Counted from the first letter of the stretch, positions 1-9,444 are shown. The stretch: 45,972 bases of DNA from Gammaproteobacteria bacterium (GCA_024686195.1 JAIBDO010000003.1:1-45972), one strand, 5' to 3'. Numbers and translations: made by a program. The notes: generated by a model not told the origin, from the sequence alone.

Positions 1-77
1 AAGACATTGACGGCAAAGACGTGGCGACCCACTTTCGAGATTATCTGGCGCAGCGCATCGTGGTGGCGGTGAAGTAA
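1..77 (+). CDS. C-terminal end of an unidentified protein (5' cut by window edge)
   Basis: An open frame enters from the left edge (first full codon at 3) and ends with TAA at 75-77. It encodes 24 residues ending AQRIVVAVK. The tail is too short to assign a family. It converges on the DUF748 gene, whose stop is at 116-118. Confidence 0.5.
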   Translation, partial: DIDGKDVATHFRDYLAQRIVVAVK

Positions 78-79
78 AA

Positions 80-113
80 GATCGTCAATGGGTTGTTGCC
101 GGTGACGACGATC
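80..113. terminator. Hairpin between convergent genes
   Basis: GATCGTC (80-86) is the reverse complement of GACGATC (107-113), with a 20-nt loop, and it fills the gap between two convergent stop codons. There is no clear T-run, so a role in termination is an inference from position. Confidence 0.25.
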
Positions 114-115
114 GG

Positions 116-3100
116 TTACTCGGTCTTGCTGCCGAGTTTTACAGCCATCTTGACCGGTGCTCCGGGTTCACCGGTGACGGCCAGGTTATCCGCGATTGAC
201 ACTCGCTCCTGCAGGGATTTATCGATAGCGACCAAAGCCGTTTTGAGCGCCATGGCGCGTGCGCTCGCCAACGAGCTGAGGTCCTGTTCGGTGACGGACT
301 GCAGTGCGATGAGCTGGGCGCGTAACTCGTTTGCATAGGCGAGGTTGTCCAGGCTGGTGCCAGATTCGGTCTGGCCTTCAACTTCTGCCGGTGAGGTAAA
401 TTGCAGACGTAACTCATCCAGTTTCTGCGCCGCCATGCCCTCGGGCTGCTGTTCGCTGAACAGTTTTTCGAGCGTCATTCTGCGTAGCTCTGGATATTGA
501 ACTTCGGGATCGCTGCTGCTGGCCAGCTCGGTGATCTGCAATTCCAGGGTTTCATCAAACTGGGCAGTACGCAACGCGAGGCCATCCGCAGCGGAGTCAT
601 ATACACCGGTAATCATCAACTGCAGTCCAGGCCTGAGCGCCAGGGCCTCGGCCAGTTTGGCTGCTCTTTGCATTTCGGGCGGAGTCAAATCTGACCTGCC
701 ATCAAGAAAATTGATGGCCTCGAGTTCGCTGGCTTCGATGCCGAGCAAATTACCGAGAAAGGCAAAAGGCGAGGTGACGATCTTGACCAGTAATTTGCCA
801 AGCGCCCCCCAGATCACGCTGCCATAGCTGAACTCGGGATCGTCGACGTTACCGCGCACCGGCAGGTCAAGGTCGATCTTGCCATCCGCGTCTTTCAGCA
901 ATGCGACTGCAAGATCCAGGGGAAGGCTCATTGCGTCCGGGTAGGGGACCTCGGGGCCAAGTTCGAAGTCACGCAGTATGATGCTATTTTCGCCAACCAG
1001 TTCATTGTCTTTAACCTGGTAGCCGAGTTGCAGGTCGAGATTGCCACTGGCGACTTCACGGCCGGCAATGGGAATGCTGTAAGGAGTGAATTTCGGAATG
1101 TCGATGTTTTCAAACGACAACACAAGATCGGTGTTGCGGGCAGGCTCCAGCGGCGTGACGTTCCCGCTGATACGGGCAAAGCCAAATTCATCGACCTTGC
1201 CTTCAAATGTTACTTCGGAAGGCTCGTTGCTGTCGGTGGAGATGGTGGTTATTTTTCCGTTCAGCGAACTCACTTTCACCGCGAAAGGCAAGGGCAGGGA
1301 TAAGTCTTCAAAATCGGCCGAAGCGTCTGCGATAACTATTCTGCCAATGTTGACCTTAAATTCGCTATCCCCGTCGTCAACTGCAACTTCTGCTTTTGCT
1401 TTTGCTTTTGCTTCAGGTTCAGGTTCAGGTTCAGGTTCAGGTTCAGGTTCAGGTTCAGGTTCAGGTTCAGGTTCAGGTTCAGGTTCTACAGGTTCCGTTG
1501 GGCCAGATTTCTGCGCAGCAGATTCCTCCGCGGACGAGTCGACCTTTGCGATTTGACCGATGTTGAGGCTGCGATCCTCGGCGATAAGGATGTCACCATA
1601 GAGCTGGTCAAAATAGAAGGTGGAGATATCAAGTTGGCGTTTGGCAATGCTCAAAGCGATCTTGTCAGCGCGGAAACTCTTCCAGCTGGCGAGCGGCTCG
1701 TTGTGAATGGATTCGGCGATGTCTAGATCGATGATCTCGAGATCACCCTTGAATGCAAAAGGCTCTTCGCTGGAGCCGCGAATCTGTCCATCCAGGTTGA
1801 TCGCGCCTGAATTCATTTCCAGGTTTGCCTGCTGTTTGATATAGGGCTGGGTGCCGGCGAGTTGCAATGCATCGATATTTACCTCGAACTCGAACCGGGG
1901 TTCGGGTAGCACGACCAAATCACCTTCAAGTGACAGCGTTCCGCCGCTTAGCAATTGCAGGCTGAGACTAGTGGGGAAAATGCTGTCCGGTTGATTGTTG
2001 ATGTCGCTGATATTCAGATCAAACCCGGTGATGCCGAGCTGTGCCGCAGGGTCGACAGATTGATCCTGAAGATTCAACACCAGATCATTGACGGCCAGAT
2101 TACCGATAGACAGCTGCCATTCATTCTCCGCTTCGCTTTCATCATTGTCTTGGACCGCTGCACCCTCTGCTGCGACATTTTGCTGGCGGGGTTCGATATT
2201 GAAAACGCCATCTTCGGCACGAGATAAATCAATTTGCGGATTATTGAACGAGATCGAGCCCAGGGAAACGGTTTGTTGCGGCCAGTGGAACTGACCACCG
2301 GTCAGTCGTGCTTCAGGCAGTTTCAGAATTTGCTGGTCCGGGCCAGCCAGGTCGATTCCGGTGCCGTCGGCAAAACTATTGACTATGATGTCCTTGAAAG
2401 TCAGATCGAGATTTTCGATGCTGGCTTCAATCTGGCCACTATCGGTCCTGTAGACTTCGTAATCCAGTTCGACATCCGCCGAGCCATTGACAATTTCGAT
2501 TCCGGTTTGATGACGGATATAAGCCGAGAGCACCGGAAAGTGCGAATCGTCAATCCGGGCACGACCCGAAGAGCGCAATGGATTCAGTTGCAAATCTCCA
2601 CTCCAGCTCAAGGTTCCACTTTTCTCCGTGGCGAATACAACGGTTTGCTGGCCAGCCTTGTTGGGTAGTGTATTCAATTCCTCGATAACGATATTGACAG
2701 GTCCAAAACGGCTTTTCAGCGGTTCAGCCTGAAATTCATCGGACCAGTTGATAAACCAGTCCTCGATGGTAAACGTGAACACCAGAGCCTGTATCAATGA
2801 CGATCCTTCTTCATCCGCAACATTGTCATCGAGTTGATCCTGTGGATCTGGCAGCAGGTAAGCAAAGTCCATGGCGCCGGTTTCGTCGCGTGTGACAAAC
2901 AGTTCAGGTGCAGTCAGTCGCACCTCGTCGAAGGTCAGCGCCAGCCTGAATAGAGAGCTGAGCTGGAAGTTGGTGAAAATCTCCTGAACCCGGATAGTCG
3001 GCGCGCCTTCAGGGTTGTCGAGTTCCAGCCCGGTGATTCGCAGGCTCAAAACAAAAGGATTAATGTCGATTTTTTCGATGTGCAGCTCCGCATCAAAGTC

Positions 3101-3238
3101 CTGCTGCATCGTTCCTGTCAGGCTTCTTTCGAGGAGATAGGGGGCGAGGAAGAAACCCAGCAGGGCATAGATCGCGACTGCAGCGACGACTGATGCATAG
3201 CGCGGGTGCTTCTTGCTATAGAAAATGAGTGCTTTTAT
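116..3238 (-). CDS. DUF748 / AsmA-like envelope protein with (Glu-Pro)n linker
   Basis: A large protein of the DUF748 family, envelope proteins with AsmA-like repeats that are mostly beta-structured. The first ATG (3109) gives 997 aa, but the frame is open for 43 more codons and encodes basic residues followed by a clear membrane helix (about residues 15-36, VVAAVAIYALLGFFLAPYLL). The anchor can therefore only be included by starting at the ATA at 3238-3236, behind AAGGA (3252-3248); an in-frame stop lies just upstream at 3253-3251. The full length would be 1040 aa. About two thirds of the way along there is a Glu-Pro repeat encoded by perfect 6-bp units, then an Ala-Lys stretch. The C-terminus has the family ending (LDGRSDLTPPEMQRAAKLAEAL). 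Role inferred: cell-envelope assembly or lipid transport. Family assignment is good; the start is unusual. Confidence 0.85.
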   Translation of the reverse strand: MKALIFYSKKHPRYASVVAAVAIYALLGFFLAPYLLERSLTGTMQQDFDAELHIEKIDINPFVLSLRITGLELDNPEGAPTIRVQEIFTNFQLSSLFRLALTFDEVRLTAPELFVTRDETGAMDFAYLLPDPQDQLDDNVADEEGSSLIQALVFTFTIEDWFINWSDEFQAEPLKSRFGPVNIVIEELNTLPNKAGQQTVVFATEKSGTLSWSGDLQLNPLRSSGRARIDDSHFPVLSAYIRHQTGIEIVNGSADVELDYEVYRTDSGQIEASIENLDLTFKDIIVNSFADGTGIDLAGPDQQILKLPEARLTGGQFHWPQQTVSLGSISFNNPQIDLSRAEDGVFNIEPRQQNVAAEGAAVQDNDESEAENEWQLSIGNLAVNDLVLNLQDQSVDPAAQLGITGFDLNISDINNQPDSIFPTSLSLQLLSGGTLSLEGDLVVLPEPRFEFEVNIDALQLAGTQPYIKQQANLEMNSGAINLDGQIRGSSEEPFAFKGDLEIIDLDIAESIHNEPLASWKSFRADKIALSIAKRQLDISTFYFDQLYGDILIAEDRSLNIGQIAKVDSSAEESAAQKSGPTEPVEPEPEPEPEPEPEPEPEPEPEPEPEAKAKAKAEVAVDDGDSEFKVNIGRIVIADASADFEDLSLPLPFAVKVSSLNGKITTISTDSNEPSEVTFEGKVDEFGFARISGNVTPLEPARNTDLVLSFENIDIPKFTPYSIPIAGREVASGNLDLQLGYQVKDNELVGENSIILRDFELGPEVPYPDAMSLPLDLAVALLKDADGKIDLDLPVRGNVDDPEFSYGSVIWGALGKLLVKIVTSPFAFLGNLLGIEASELEAINFLDGRSDLTPPEMQRAAKLAEALALRPGLQLMITGVYDSAADGLALRTAQFDETLELQITELASSSDPEVQYPELRRMTLEKLFSEQQPEGMAAQKLDELRLQFTSPAEVEGQTESGTSLDNLAYANELRAQLIALQSVTEQDLSSLASARAMALKTALVAIDKSLQERVSIADNLAVTGEPGAPVKMAVKLGSKTE
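1392..1483. repeat. In-gene hexanucleotide microsatellite coding (Glu-Pro)n and (Ala-Lys)n
   Basis: On the + strand TTCAGG is repeated 12 times without a mismatch from 1412 to 1483. It is adjoined on its left by three TTTTGC-type units from about 1392. On the coding strand this gives alternating Glu-Pro and then Ala-Lys. Unit length is a multiple of three, so slippage would change linker length without a frameshift. Confidence 0.9.
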
Positions 3239-3247
3239 GGTCCTGCT

Positions 3248-3252
3248 TCCTT
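3248..3252 (-). promoter_or_regulatory. Shine-Dalgarno for the ATA-start candidate of the DUF748 gene
   Basis: AAGGA reads on the minus strand 9 nt before ATA (3238-3236). It overlaps the in-frame TAA that closes the frame upstream. No ATG, GTG or TTG lies between this site and the membrane helix, which makes ATA (or a later ATT) the only way to translate the anchor. Confidence 0.45.
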
Positions 3253-3460
3253 AGTCGAGCTGTGAAAACCTATATCTTCGCTGGCCTTCGGTAACCATTG
3301 CATACAAAGCCAGTAATGGTTTCACAATTAGTTGCGTCGACAGACTTTACTATTGCCATTCCCTGATCACAAGGCATTGGCTCCCCTGTGTTGCGGGAGA
3401 AGTTTCGTAAACCTGCCGGAGCGGCTGCTCATCGGCAGCAAAGTGGTGGATCGCCTGGGC

Positions 3461-4567
3461 TCAGGGGGTAGGGCTGTTCGGCGGTTCATTCCCGTTGAAT
3501 GCAGTCAGGTGCATGACTCTGCGATCCTCTTGCGACAATTTGCCGGTGGCTGAATGCCAGACGGAACGATTGTGCCAGATCACCAGATCGCCGGGTTGCC
3601 AGGCATGCACGTAAACGAGTTCCGGGGCGATCGCGGGACGCATCCAGGCTTCGACCAGATGCCTTGATTCGATCACACCCAGGAAGCGGTTAGCCGATTC
3701 GCTCTGTTGTTCGAGCGCGTGCATACAGCGGGGTTGGGGCATCAGTGCCCGTTGACGGGTAACCGGGCAGGTCCACACCAGTGGGTAAATCTGGGCGTCC
3801 GGATCGTCAATCGCCGCGGCTTGAATGTCGTCACCCAGCGCATAGCGTTGCTCTGCCGCCGGATCAATGAGCCTCAGGCCATTGGCACTGTTCCCCAGTT
3901 CATAACTTGCCTCGAACGGGTGACTGGCATAATGCACCTGCATCTGCAGGCTCAGCTGCCGGGCGCTCGCCGGCAGTTTGTCGAATGCCAGTCGACCACT
4001 GGCAAAGGCGGTGGAGCCGGCGGCGCACCATAAGCGGTCTTCGCTGTTATCCTCGTAGGCCAGCCAGTGGCCACTGCCAAGCGGAGCTTCAATGCAACGC
4101 ATCTGCGTGTAGTGGCAGGGAGCCTTTGCGTAGAATGTACCATCAATGTGCCACTGTAGCGCACCGCCGCCCAGCACCTGCGAACCCTGGTCCTTGCCAT
4201 AGGCTCCTCGCTCACCACCAAGGGTTACCTTTAAGCCGTAGTGGTCAATATCGCCTTTACCCAGCACCAGTACCCCGGGTTCTTCTGGTATCTGGTAGGT
4301 CCCGGCTTTATTTCCCTGCGCGACTTTGAACACTTCCCAGGGATTGTTGGTCTGGTCGCGCCAGATGCCTTCACCCTGTAAATCGATTGACCGATAAAAC
4401 GCAACTTCCTGTTGTGGTGTCAGCTGTTGTTGCCCGGGAAATATCAGCAGTTGGTGGTGATGCAATGCCAGGCGCAATTCATCCGCTGCCGCGCTATCCA
4501 GGACGGCACAGTTGTAATTGGTAACTCTCGCGCCAAAGGGACTGTCGTTGATGGGTTCTATGATCAT
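3461..4567 (-). CDS. TauD/TfdA-family 2-oxoglutarate/Fe(II) dioxygenase
   Basis: A 368-aa cytosolic enzyme of the TauD/TfdA family, which couples 2-oxoglutarate decarboxylation to oxidation of a small substrate. The iron facial triad is visible: H140 and D142 in LQWHIDGTFY, and the distal His in the segment WHNRSVWHSATG (H338 most likely). The 2-oxoglutarate-binding Arg is R349/R350 in EDRRVMHLTAF. The usual WDNR motif of the family reads WHNR here. Length is somewhat above the approximately 280-300 aa of TauD, with extra sequence around residues 60-135. The substrate (a sulfonate, carboxylate or other) cannot be read from the sequence. The gene stands alone, with gaps of about 190-220 bp on both sides. 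Confidence 0.85.
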   Translation of the reverse strand: MIIEPINDSPFGARVTNYNCAVLDSAAADELRLALHHHQLLIFPGQQQLTPQQEVAFYRSIDLQGEGIWRDQTNNPWEVFKVAQGNKAGTYQIPEEPGVLVLGKGDIDHYGLKVTLGGERGAYGKDQGSQVLGGGALQWHIDGTFYAKAPCHYTQMRCIEAPLGSGHWLAYEDNSEDRLWCAAGSTAFASGRLAFDKLPASARQLSLQMQVHYASHPFEASYELGNSANGLRLIDPAAEQRYALGDDIQAAAIDDPDAQIYPLVWTCPVTRQRALMPQPRCMHALEQQSESANRFLGVIESRHLVEAWMRPAIAPELVYVHAWQPGDLVIWHNRSVWHSATGKLSQEDRRVMHLTAFNGNEPPNSPTP

Positions 4568-4754
4568 GGCGTTATGGTAACGCTTTTTGCCGTCAGGTAC
4601 TCATGGACACCAGGCGGACCCTGGTCGGGCACCGGGAAGGCTTTTACGCAGGGAGATTCGAAGATTTCTGTGACCTGCTATATGGAGCCGGTCGGCTGAA
4701 ATCGCGACATGCCAGGGATTACGGAGATCTGCAGTGAGTCGACTGCCGCTACCA

Positions 4755-5648
4755 TTATCTGATGTCGAATAGCTGACGGGCGTTGTCGAGCGTTAGCCTG
4801 CGCTGAGCCGCCGCTGGCAACGCGGCTATCCAGTGACGGTGGTAGGCCAGCAATTGTGCGAAATAATCCCAGCCGTCATCCGTCTGGTCCCAGGTCTGCG
4901 TTCGCGTGACCTTCCATACCGGATCGGTACCGACCAGGAAACGATGTGGATATTCGATTATCAGCTCGCGCCAGGCGGGCAACAGCAAGCCATCATCGCC
5001 GGTCAGCCCACCGTAACGCCACGGATCGCGTGCCGAGAGCTCGATCATCACCCGTCCGCACTGTTCGATGATGGGACGGATCTGGCTGGCGTGCAGGTTG
5101 CCACCGGCGTGGGCGAAGATAAATCGGATGGCGGGATTTTGTCGGCAGACATCGGCGAATTTCTGCTCGCTACCGGCATCGACGTGAATCAGCACCGGGA
5201 CCGCATATTGGTGCGCCAGTGCCAGCAAGCGGATAAATATCGGGTTGTCGGTTTTCGGTCGAAAACCGGCCATGAAATGCACCTCGCCGATGCCCTGATA
5301 CTGCCCGCTGCGCAAACCCTTCTCGGCCAGCAGCACAGTGCGTTCATTTAGATACCAGTCGCGCTTTCCCAGTGTGTGCGTGTACGGTGAAAAGAAAGGA
5401 ATAATCATTTCTCCACCTGCCCGCTTCAGTTCCAGCGCAAGCTCCGACGGGGTCGCGCTTACCACGGCAAAAGCGATGTTTGCGCGTTTCAGCCGGGTAA
5501 CGATCTGCTCGGCGCTGATGATTTCCTTTTGATCCCAGTTGAAGTGCACATGCACATCGGCGAAGGGTTGCTGGGACCAGCCGGGAGTCACCACGAAAGC
5601 CAGCAACAGGAGTAACAGCAAAGCGCCAGCGTGGTTTCGGTTGCACAT
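4755..5648 (-). CDS. Exported amidohydrolase-fold metal hydrolase
   Basis: A 297-aa protein with a cleavable signal peptide (basic start, run of leucines, probable cut after GWSQ near residue 26), so it is predicted to be periplasmic. The mature part is a TIM-barrel amidohydrolase-2-type enzyme. H33 and H35 are in ADVHVHF, H155 in VLIHVDAG, H180 in FIFAHAGG and D242 in LVGTDP, which are the positions expected for metal ligands and catalytic Asp. Substrate unknown; family members include decarboxylases and lactonases. It is divergent from the gene at 5859, and the 210-bp gap between them should hold both promoters. Confidence 0.75.
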   Translation of the reverse strand: MCNRNHAGALLLLLLLAFVVTPGWSQQPFADVHVHFNWDQKEIISAEQIVTRLKRANIAFAVVSATPSELALELKRAGGEMIIPFFSPYTHTLGKRDWYLNERTVLLAEKGLRSGQYQGIGEVHFMAGFRPKTDNPIFIRLLALAHQYAVPVLIHVDAGSEQKFADVCRQNPAIRFIFAHAGGNLHASQIRPIIEQCGRVMIELSARDPWRYGGLTGDDGLLLPAWRELIIEYPHRFLVGTDPVWKVTRTQTWDQTDDGWDYFAQLLAYHRHWIAALPAAAQRRLTLDNARQLFDIR

Positions 5649-5858
5649 GTTTTTTATTCCTCTAATCGAGTAAATCTAACATACGAGCGCTATCGATTCA
5701 CGCCTGCCTTTGCAGCCCTTGTCCCGTTCAACAGGGACCAGCCGTGCGTGTGAAGAATCACCTCGCCTGTCCTTATCTGGAGTGGTTGAGGTACAACGTG
5801 CTAGCATCGCAGCTACAAAGTACTTCGGATCTTTCAGCAAATTACAATTCAGGCTTCC

Positions 5859-6902
5859 ATGCAAGACAAACTGCAGCCACTTCTGAGTGCAGTCCAGCGT
5901 AACTGCCATATCTCCGATGCGCGTCACGCTGGAGATTACACCCTGTGCATCTACCTGCTGAAGATGCGCGAATATTTCCGCTGGGAGCGGCGCTTTACCT
6001 TCAAGGATAAGCTGCCTGAGAGTGATGTTGGTGACTGGCTTACGCAGCGGGAAAACTTCTGGGAAAGCATAGAAGATGAGCCTTTTATCGAGCTCCCGCT
6101 TGACGGTGAGTACTATGATCCTTTCGACAGCGAGGCGCTGAATGCGGCGTTGAACCCTTATGATCTGGTTTACAGTGGTGGGCTCGGCAACCGCAGCACG
6201 CCACATTTTTTTCTGGGCAAGCTCGGGCATAAGGACGAGCAGGCAGATTTCACAGTGCTGGTTGCGGAAAATGAGTATGCCCGCGATTTGACGGCGCCCC
6301 CGGCGATGGCGCTCGGTAGCACGATCTTTATCCGGCGCGAGTCGCTGCGCAGGATGATCTGGGAAAAGATCGAGGAATGGCAGTGGAGTAAGCTGGACAA
6401 CGCCATGGGTCGCGCTATTCAGAGTTTTAACCTCGAAGATGATATCGAGGCCACACTTGATGACTTAACTGATACTTTTGTCGAATCCGTACTGTTACAC
6501 GAAAAGGGCGAAGTGTTTGCCGGAAAAATATTAGGGCCGGAGTGGGAGGAGATGCTTGCCGGTCTGCCGCACTGCAAAGCTGAAATCATGATTCGCGCCC
6601 TGCGTGATCACCTGGCAGATTCCTTGACGACTCTCCCTGGTTTACTTGGTAGTGGGAAGGACAGTTCCCTGCATTTCTATATCGCCAATCTACCGAACAT
6701 GCATAAAAACATTTCCCCCACACTCATTCGGGCTTACGAGTCCTGGGTCATGACCGGTAAACGTAAAGTTATCGAGGAACTGCTGCCGGCGAGTAAATCT
6801 CACTGGGCAGCGCTAGCTAATGAGATGCTCGATATTTATCGAAGGCATCCCGACGACTATGCCGGCAGGCTGCAGATCCTGATTGAAAACAGTAAATTCT
6901 AG
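5859..6902 (+). CDS. Conserved protein of unknown function, linked to a molybdoenzyme
   Basis: A 347-aa soluble protein with no signal peptide or membrane helix. It is rich in acidic and aromatic residues (for example LKMREYFRWERRF near residues 34-46). I do not recognise a catalytic motif. It ends 16 bp before the ATG of the BisC-like molybdoenzyme and is almost certainly cotranscribed with it. It could be a dedicated partner or maturation factor, but it does not look like TorD. The reverse-strand frame over its 5' half is not supported. Confidence 0.75.
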   Translation: MQDKLQPLLSAVQRNCHISDARHAGDYTLCIYLLKMREYFRWERRFTFKDKLPESDVGDWLTQRENFWESIEDEPFIELPLDGEYYDPFDSEALNAALNPYDLVYSGGLGNRSTPHFFLGKLGHKDEQADFTVLVAENEYARDLTAPPAMALGSTIFIRRESLRRMIWEKIEEWQWSKLDNAMGRAIQSFNLEDDIEATLDDLTDTFVESVLLHEKGEVFAGKILGPEWEEMLAGLPHCKAEIMIRALRDHLADSLTTLPGLLGSGKDSSLHFYIANLPNMHKNISPTLIRAYESWVMTGKRKVIEELLPASKSHWAALANEMLDIYRRHPDDYAGRLQILIENSKF

Positions 6903-6918
6903 AACCAGTCAGGGGACA

Positions 6919-9231
6919 ATGACCATTAAATCCGAACTACCATTAACCAGTACGCATTGGGGTACCTACCGCGTTGAAACCGATGACGGTGTTATAAAAG
7001 CACTGCATGGTTTTGAAGAAGACGATGATGTGTCGCCCATTGGTACCGGCATAGTGGATGTGCTCGATGCACCGTCGCGAATAAAAGCGCCGATGATCAG
7101 GAAAAGCTGGCTCGAATCGGGCCCCGGAAGTAATAATCATTTGCGCGCTGCCGACCCATTTGTCGAAGTGTCCTGGGAACAGGCGGAGAAGCTGGTTGGC
7201 CACGAACTTTCCAGGGTCGTTAAGCAGTTCGGTAATCAGTCTATCTATGCCGGTTCCTACGGCTGGTCGAGTGCCGGACGGTTCCATCATGCGCAGAGCC
7301 AGATACACCGCTTTCTGAATTGTATCGGCGGCTATACCCGTTCGCTGAATACCTACAGCTTCGCCAGCGCCGAAGTGATTCTGCCGCATGTCATGGGTGA
7401 TCTTTTCGCCCTGTTACTGGAAACCACCAGCTGGCGTTCGCTGATTGATCACAGCCAATTACTGGTCGCCTTTGGTGGTATGCCACTCAAGAACGGGCAG
7501 ATCAATTCCGGGGGTGTCGGTCGCCATGTGCAACGCGAGCAAATGATTGAGGCACACGAGGCGGGCATTGAATTTGTCAACGTCGGTCCCATTCGCACTG
7601 ACATTGACGATTCGCTGAATGCCGACTGGATAGCCATCAGGCCCGGAACGGACACGGCGCTGCTGATAGCGATTGCGAAAACGCTGGTCGATGAGGAGCT
7701 GGCTGACAAAGATTTCATCGAGCAATACACCGTCGGCATAGAAGAGTTCCAGACATATCTGCATGGGATCGACGACGGGATCGAGAAGGATGCCGTATGG
7801 GCGTCCAAAATCTGTGCTGTTCCTGCCGAGCGAATCCGCCAGCTGGCACGTCAAATGGCCGCCGCCAGGACCATGATGTCGATCAGCTGGTCTTTAACCC
7901 GCCAGCATCATGGGGAGCATGCTTACTGGGCCGCCATTACCGTAGCCGCCATGTTGGGGCAGATAGGCTTGCCCGGTGGTGGCATTGCTTTCGGTTATTC
8001 GGCTACCAACGGCATCGGTGGCCACAACACCAGGGTACCGGGTGCCTCATTGCCACAGGGAGACAATGCGGTTTCCAGTTTCATCCCGGTGGCGCGCATC
8101 AGCGACATGCTGCTGCATCCCGGCGAGCAGTTCGAATACAACGGCAGCAGCTACGAGTATCCCGATATTCACCTGGTTTACTGGGCCGGCGGTAATCCGT
8201 TTCATCATCACCAGGATCTGAATAAAATGCTCGAGGCCTGGCAAAAGCCCGACACGATTGTTGTGCATGAATGGTGCTGGAATGCCATGGCGAAACATGC
8301 AGATATTGTTCTGCCATGCACTACTGCGCTGGAACGAAATGACATCGCCATATCGCCGCGAGATCCGTATGTGATCGATATGCAGCAGGCGATAGCACCG
8401 GTCGCTTCAAGCCGCAACGATTACGCTATTTTTTCGGGTATCGCGCGCGCGATGGGTGTCGAGGAGGAGTTCACTGAAGGGCGCAGTGAGCAACAGTGGA
8501 TAGAGTGGATTTATCAGTCGACAGCGGAGCGCGCGCGAGCGAAGGGTATGGAGATGCCGGCCTACGCCGAATTCAGGAAATCCGGCTGGTTCAAGCCCGC
8601 AGCACCCGAAAAACCTGTGGTCATGTTGCAAGCGTTTCGTGATGATCCGCTGGCGAATCCGTTGTCGACGCCATCGGGCAAGATTGAAATTTTCTCAACT
8701 GTTGTGGATGGTTTTGACTATAGCGACTGTCCCGGCCATGCCACCTGGATGGAGCCGCTGGAATGGCTCGGTGGCGATATCAGTGAATTCCCCCTGCATT
8801 TGATTTCAAATCAGCCGAAAACCAAACTTCACTCGCAGCTTGATCATGGCAGCCATAGTCGAGCCGCCAAGATTAAACAGCGTGAAGCCATCATGCTGCA
8901 TCCCGAAGATGCTGAAGCCAGGAGCCTGACCAATGGCGACATTGTGCGTGTGTTCAATCATCGCGGTGCCTGTCTCGGCGGTGTGACAATCGACGATCAG
9001 GTGATGCGCGGCGTGGTGCAAATGAGTGCCGGTGCCTGGTTCGACCCGCAGCAGCCCGCGAGCCCGGGCAGTTTGTGCAAGCACGGAAATCCGAATGTGC
9101 TTACACCCGATATCGGTACCTCCCGGCTCGCGCAAGGGCCGATTGCGCATACCTGCATGGTTGAGGTTGAAGTATTTACCGGGCAACTGCCAGAGCTGAG
9201 CGCATTTGATGCGCCGCAAACAGTCGGGTGA
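6919..9231 (+). CDS. Molybdopterin oxidoreductase, BisC / DMSO-reductase family (cytoplasmic)
   Basis: 770 aa from the ATG at 6919, which follows AGGGGA (6911-6916); an earlier in-frame ATG at 6883 lies inside the upstream gene and lacks such a site. The protein belongs to the DMSO/TMAO/biotin-sulfoxide reductase branch: it has no N-terminal 4Fe-4S cysteine motif, and the molybdenum-ligand Ser sits in NTYSFASAEVILPHVMG, at residue 147. No twin-arginine signal is present, so it should act in the cytoplasm, like BisC. Other family blocks are WSLTRQHHGEHAYW, GLPGGGIAFGY and the C-terminal HPEDAEARSL. Likely role: two-electron reduction of an S- or N-oxide (for example methionine or biotin sulfoxide), with NAD(P)H or a small redox partner as donor. 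Substrate is inferred. Confidence 0.88.
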   Translation: MTIKSELPLTSTHWGTYRVETDDGVIKALHGFEEDDDVSPIGTGIVDVLDAPSRIKAPMIRKSWLESGPGSNNHLRAADPFVEVSWEQAEKLVGHELSRVVKQFGNQSIYAGSYGWSSAGRFHHAQSQIHRFLNCIGGYTRSLNTYSFASAEVILPHVMGDLFALLLETTSWRSLIDHSQLLVAFGGMPLKNGQINSGGVGRHVQREQMIEAHEAGIEFVNVGPIRTDIDDSLNADWIAIRPGTDTALLIAIAKTLVDEELADKDFIEQYTVGIEEFQTYLHGIDDGIEKDAVWASKICAVPAERIRQLARQMAAARTMMSISWSLTRQHHGEHAYWAAITVAAMLGQIGLPGGGIAFGYSATNGIGGHNTRVPGASLPQGDNAVSSFIPVARISDMLLHPGEQFEYNGSSYEYPDIHLVYWAGGNPFHHHQDLNKMLEAWQKPDTIVVHEWCWNAMAKHADIVLPCTTALERNDIAISPRDPYVIDMQQAIAPVASSRNDYAIFSGIARAMGVEEEFTEGRSEQQWIEWIYQSTAERARAKGMEMPAYAEFRKSGWFKPAAPEKPVVMLQAFRDDPLANPLSTPSGKIEIFSTVVDGFDYSDCPGHATWMEPLEWLGGDISEFPLHLISNQPKTKLHSQLDHGSHSRAAKIKQREAIMLHPEDAEARSLTNGDIVRVFNHRGACLGGVTIDDQVMRGVVQMSAGAWFDPQQPASPGSLCKHGNPNVLTPDIGTSRLAQGPIAHTCMVEVEVFTGQLPELSAFDAPQTVG

Positions 9232-9407
9232 ATCAGACGGGCCTTGCGCTTTGGTGTCATTTGATCGGCGGGTAGATCCAGTTCATAAAACGCTGCGCCT
9301 CGAAAAAAACTGCGCCTCGAACTTGTCTGCGGCGGTTTTTTGCAGGCGCTCGATAAAGCCTGACCAGAACCGATTCCCGGTGCGAACCTGTTTCGCTCAA
9401 ATTCGAT
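9232..9407. other. Intergenic stretch with a 12-bp direct repeat
   Basis: No convincing gene. CTGCGCCTCGAA occurs at 9293-9304 and again at 9310-9321. Otherwise nothing is recognised before the promoter at 9408. Confidence 0.4.
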
Positions 9408-9438
9408 TTGACAACTACCTACCAAAAACCGGTAGAAT
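9408..9438 (+). promoter_or_regulatory. Predicted sigma-70 promoter for the BesD/HalD-family gene
   Basis: TTGACA (9408-9413) and TAGAAT (9433-9438) are separated by 19 bp, slightly longer than ideal. Between them CTACC and GGTAG form a short inverted repeat that could be an operator. Transcription would begin near 9445, giving a leader of about 240 nt. Confidence 0.45.
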
Positions 9439-9444
9439 TGCGCC

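Noticed and set aside
5676-6230. 184-aa reverse-strand frame over the start of the gene at 5859
   Set aside because: It overlaps the better-supported + gene that leads into the molybdoenzyme; its sequence is low-complexity in character and has no recognisable motif.
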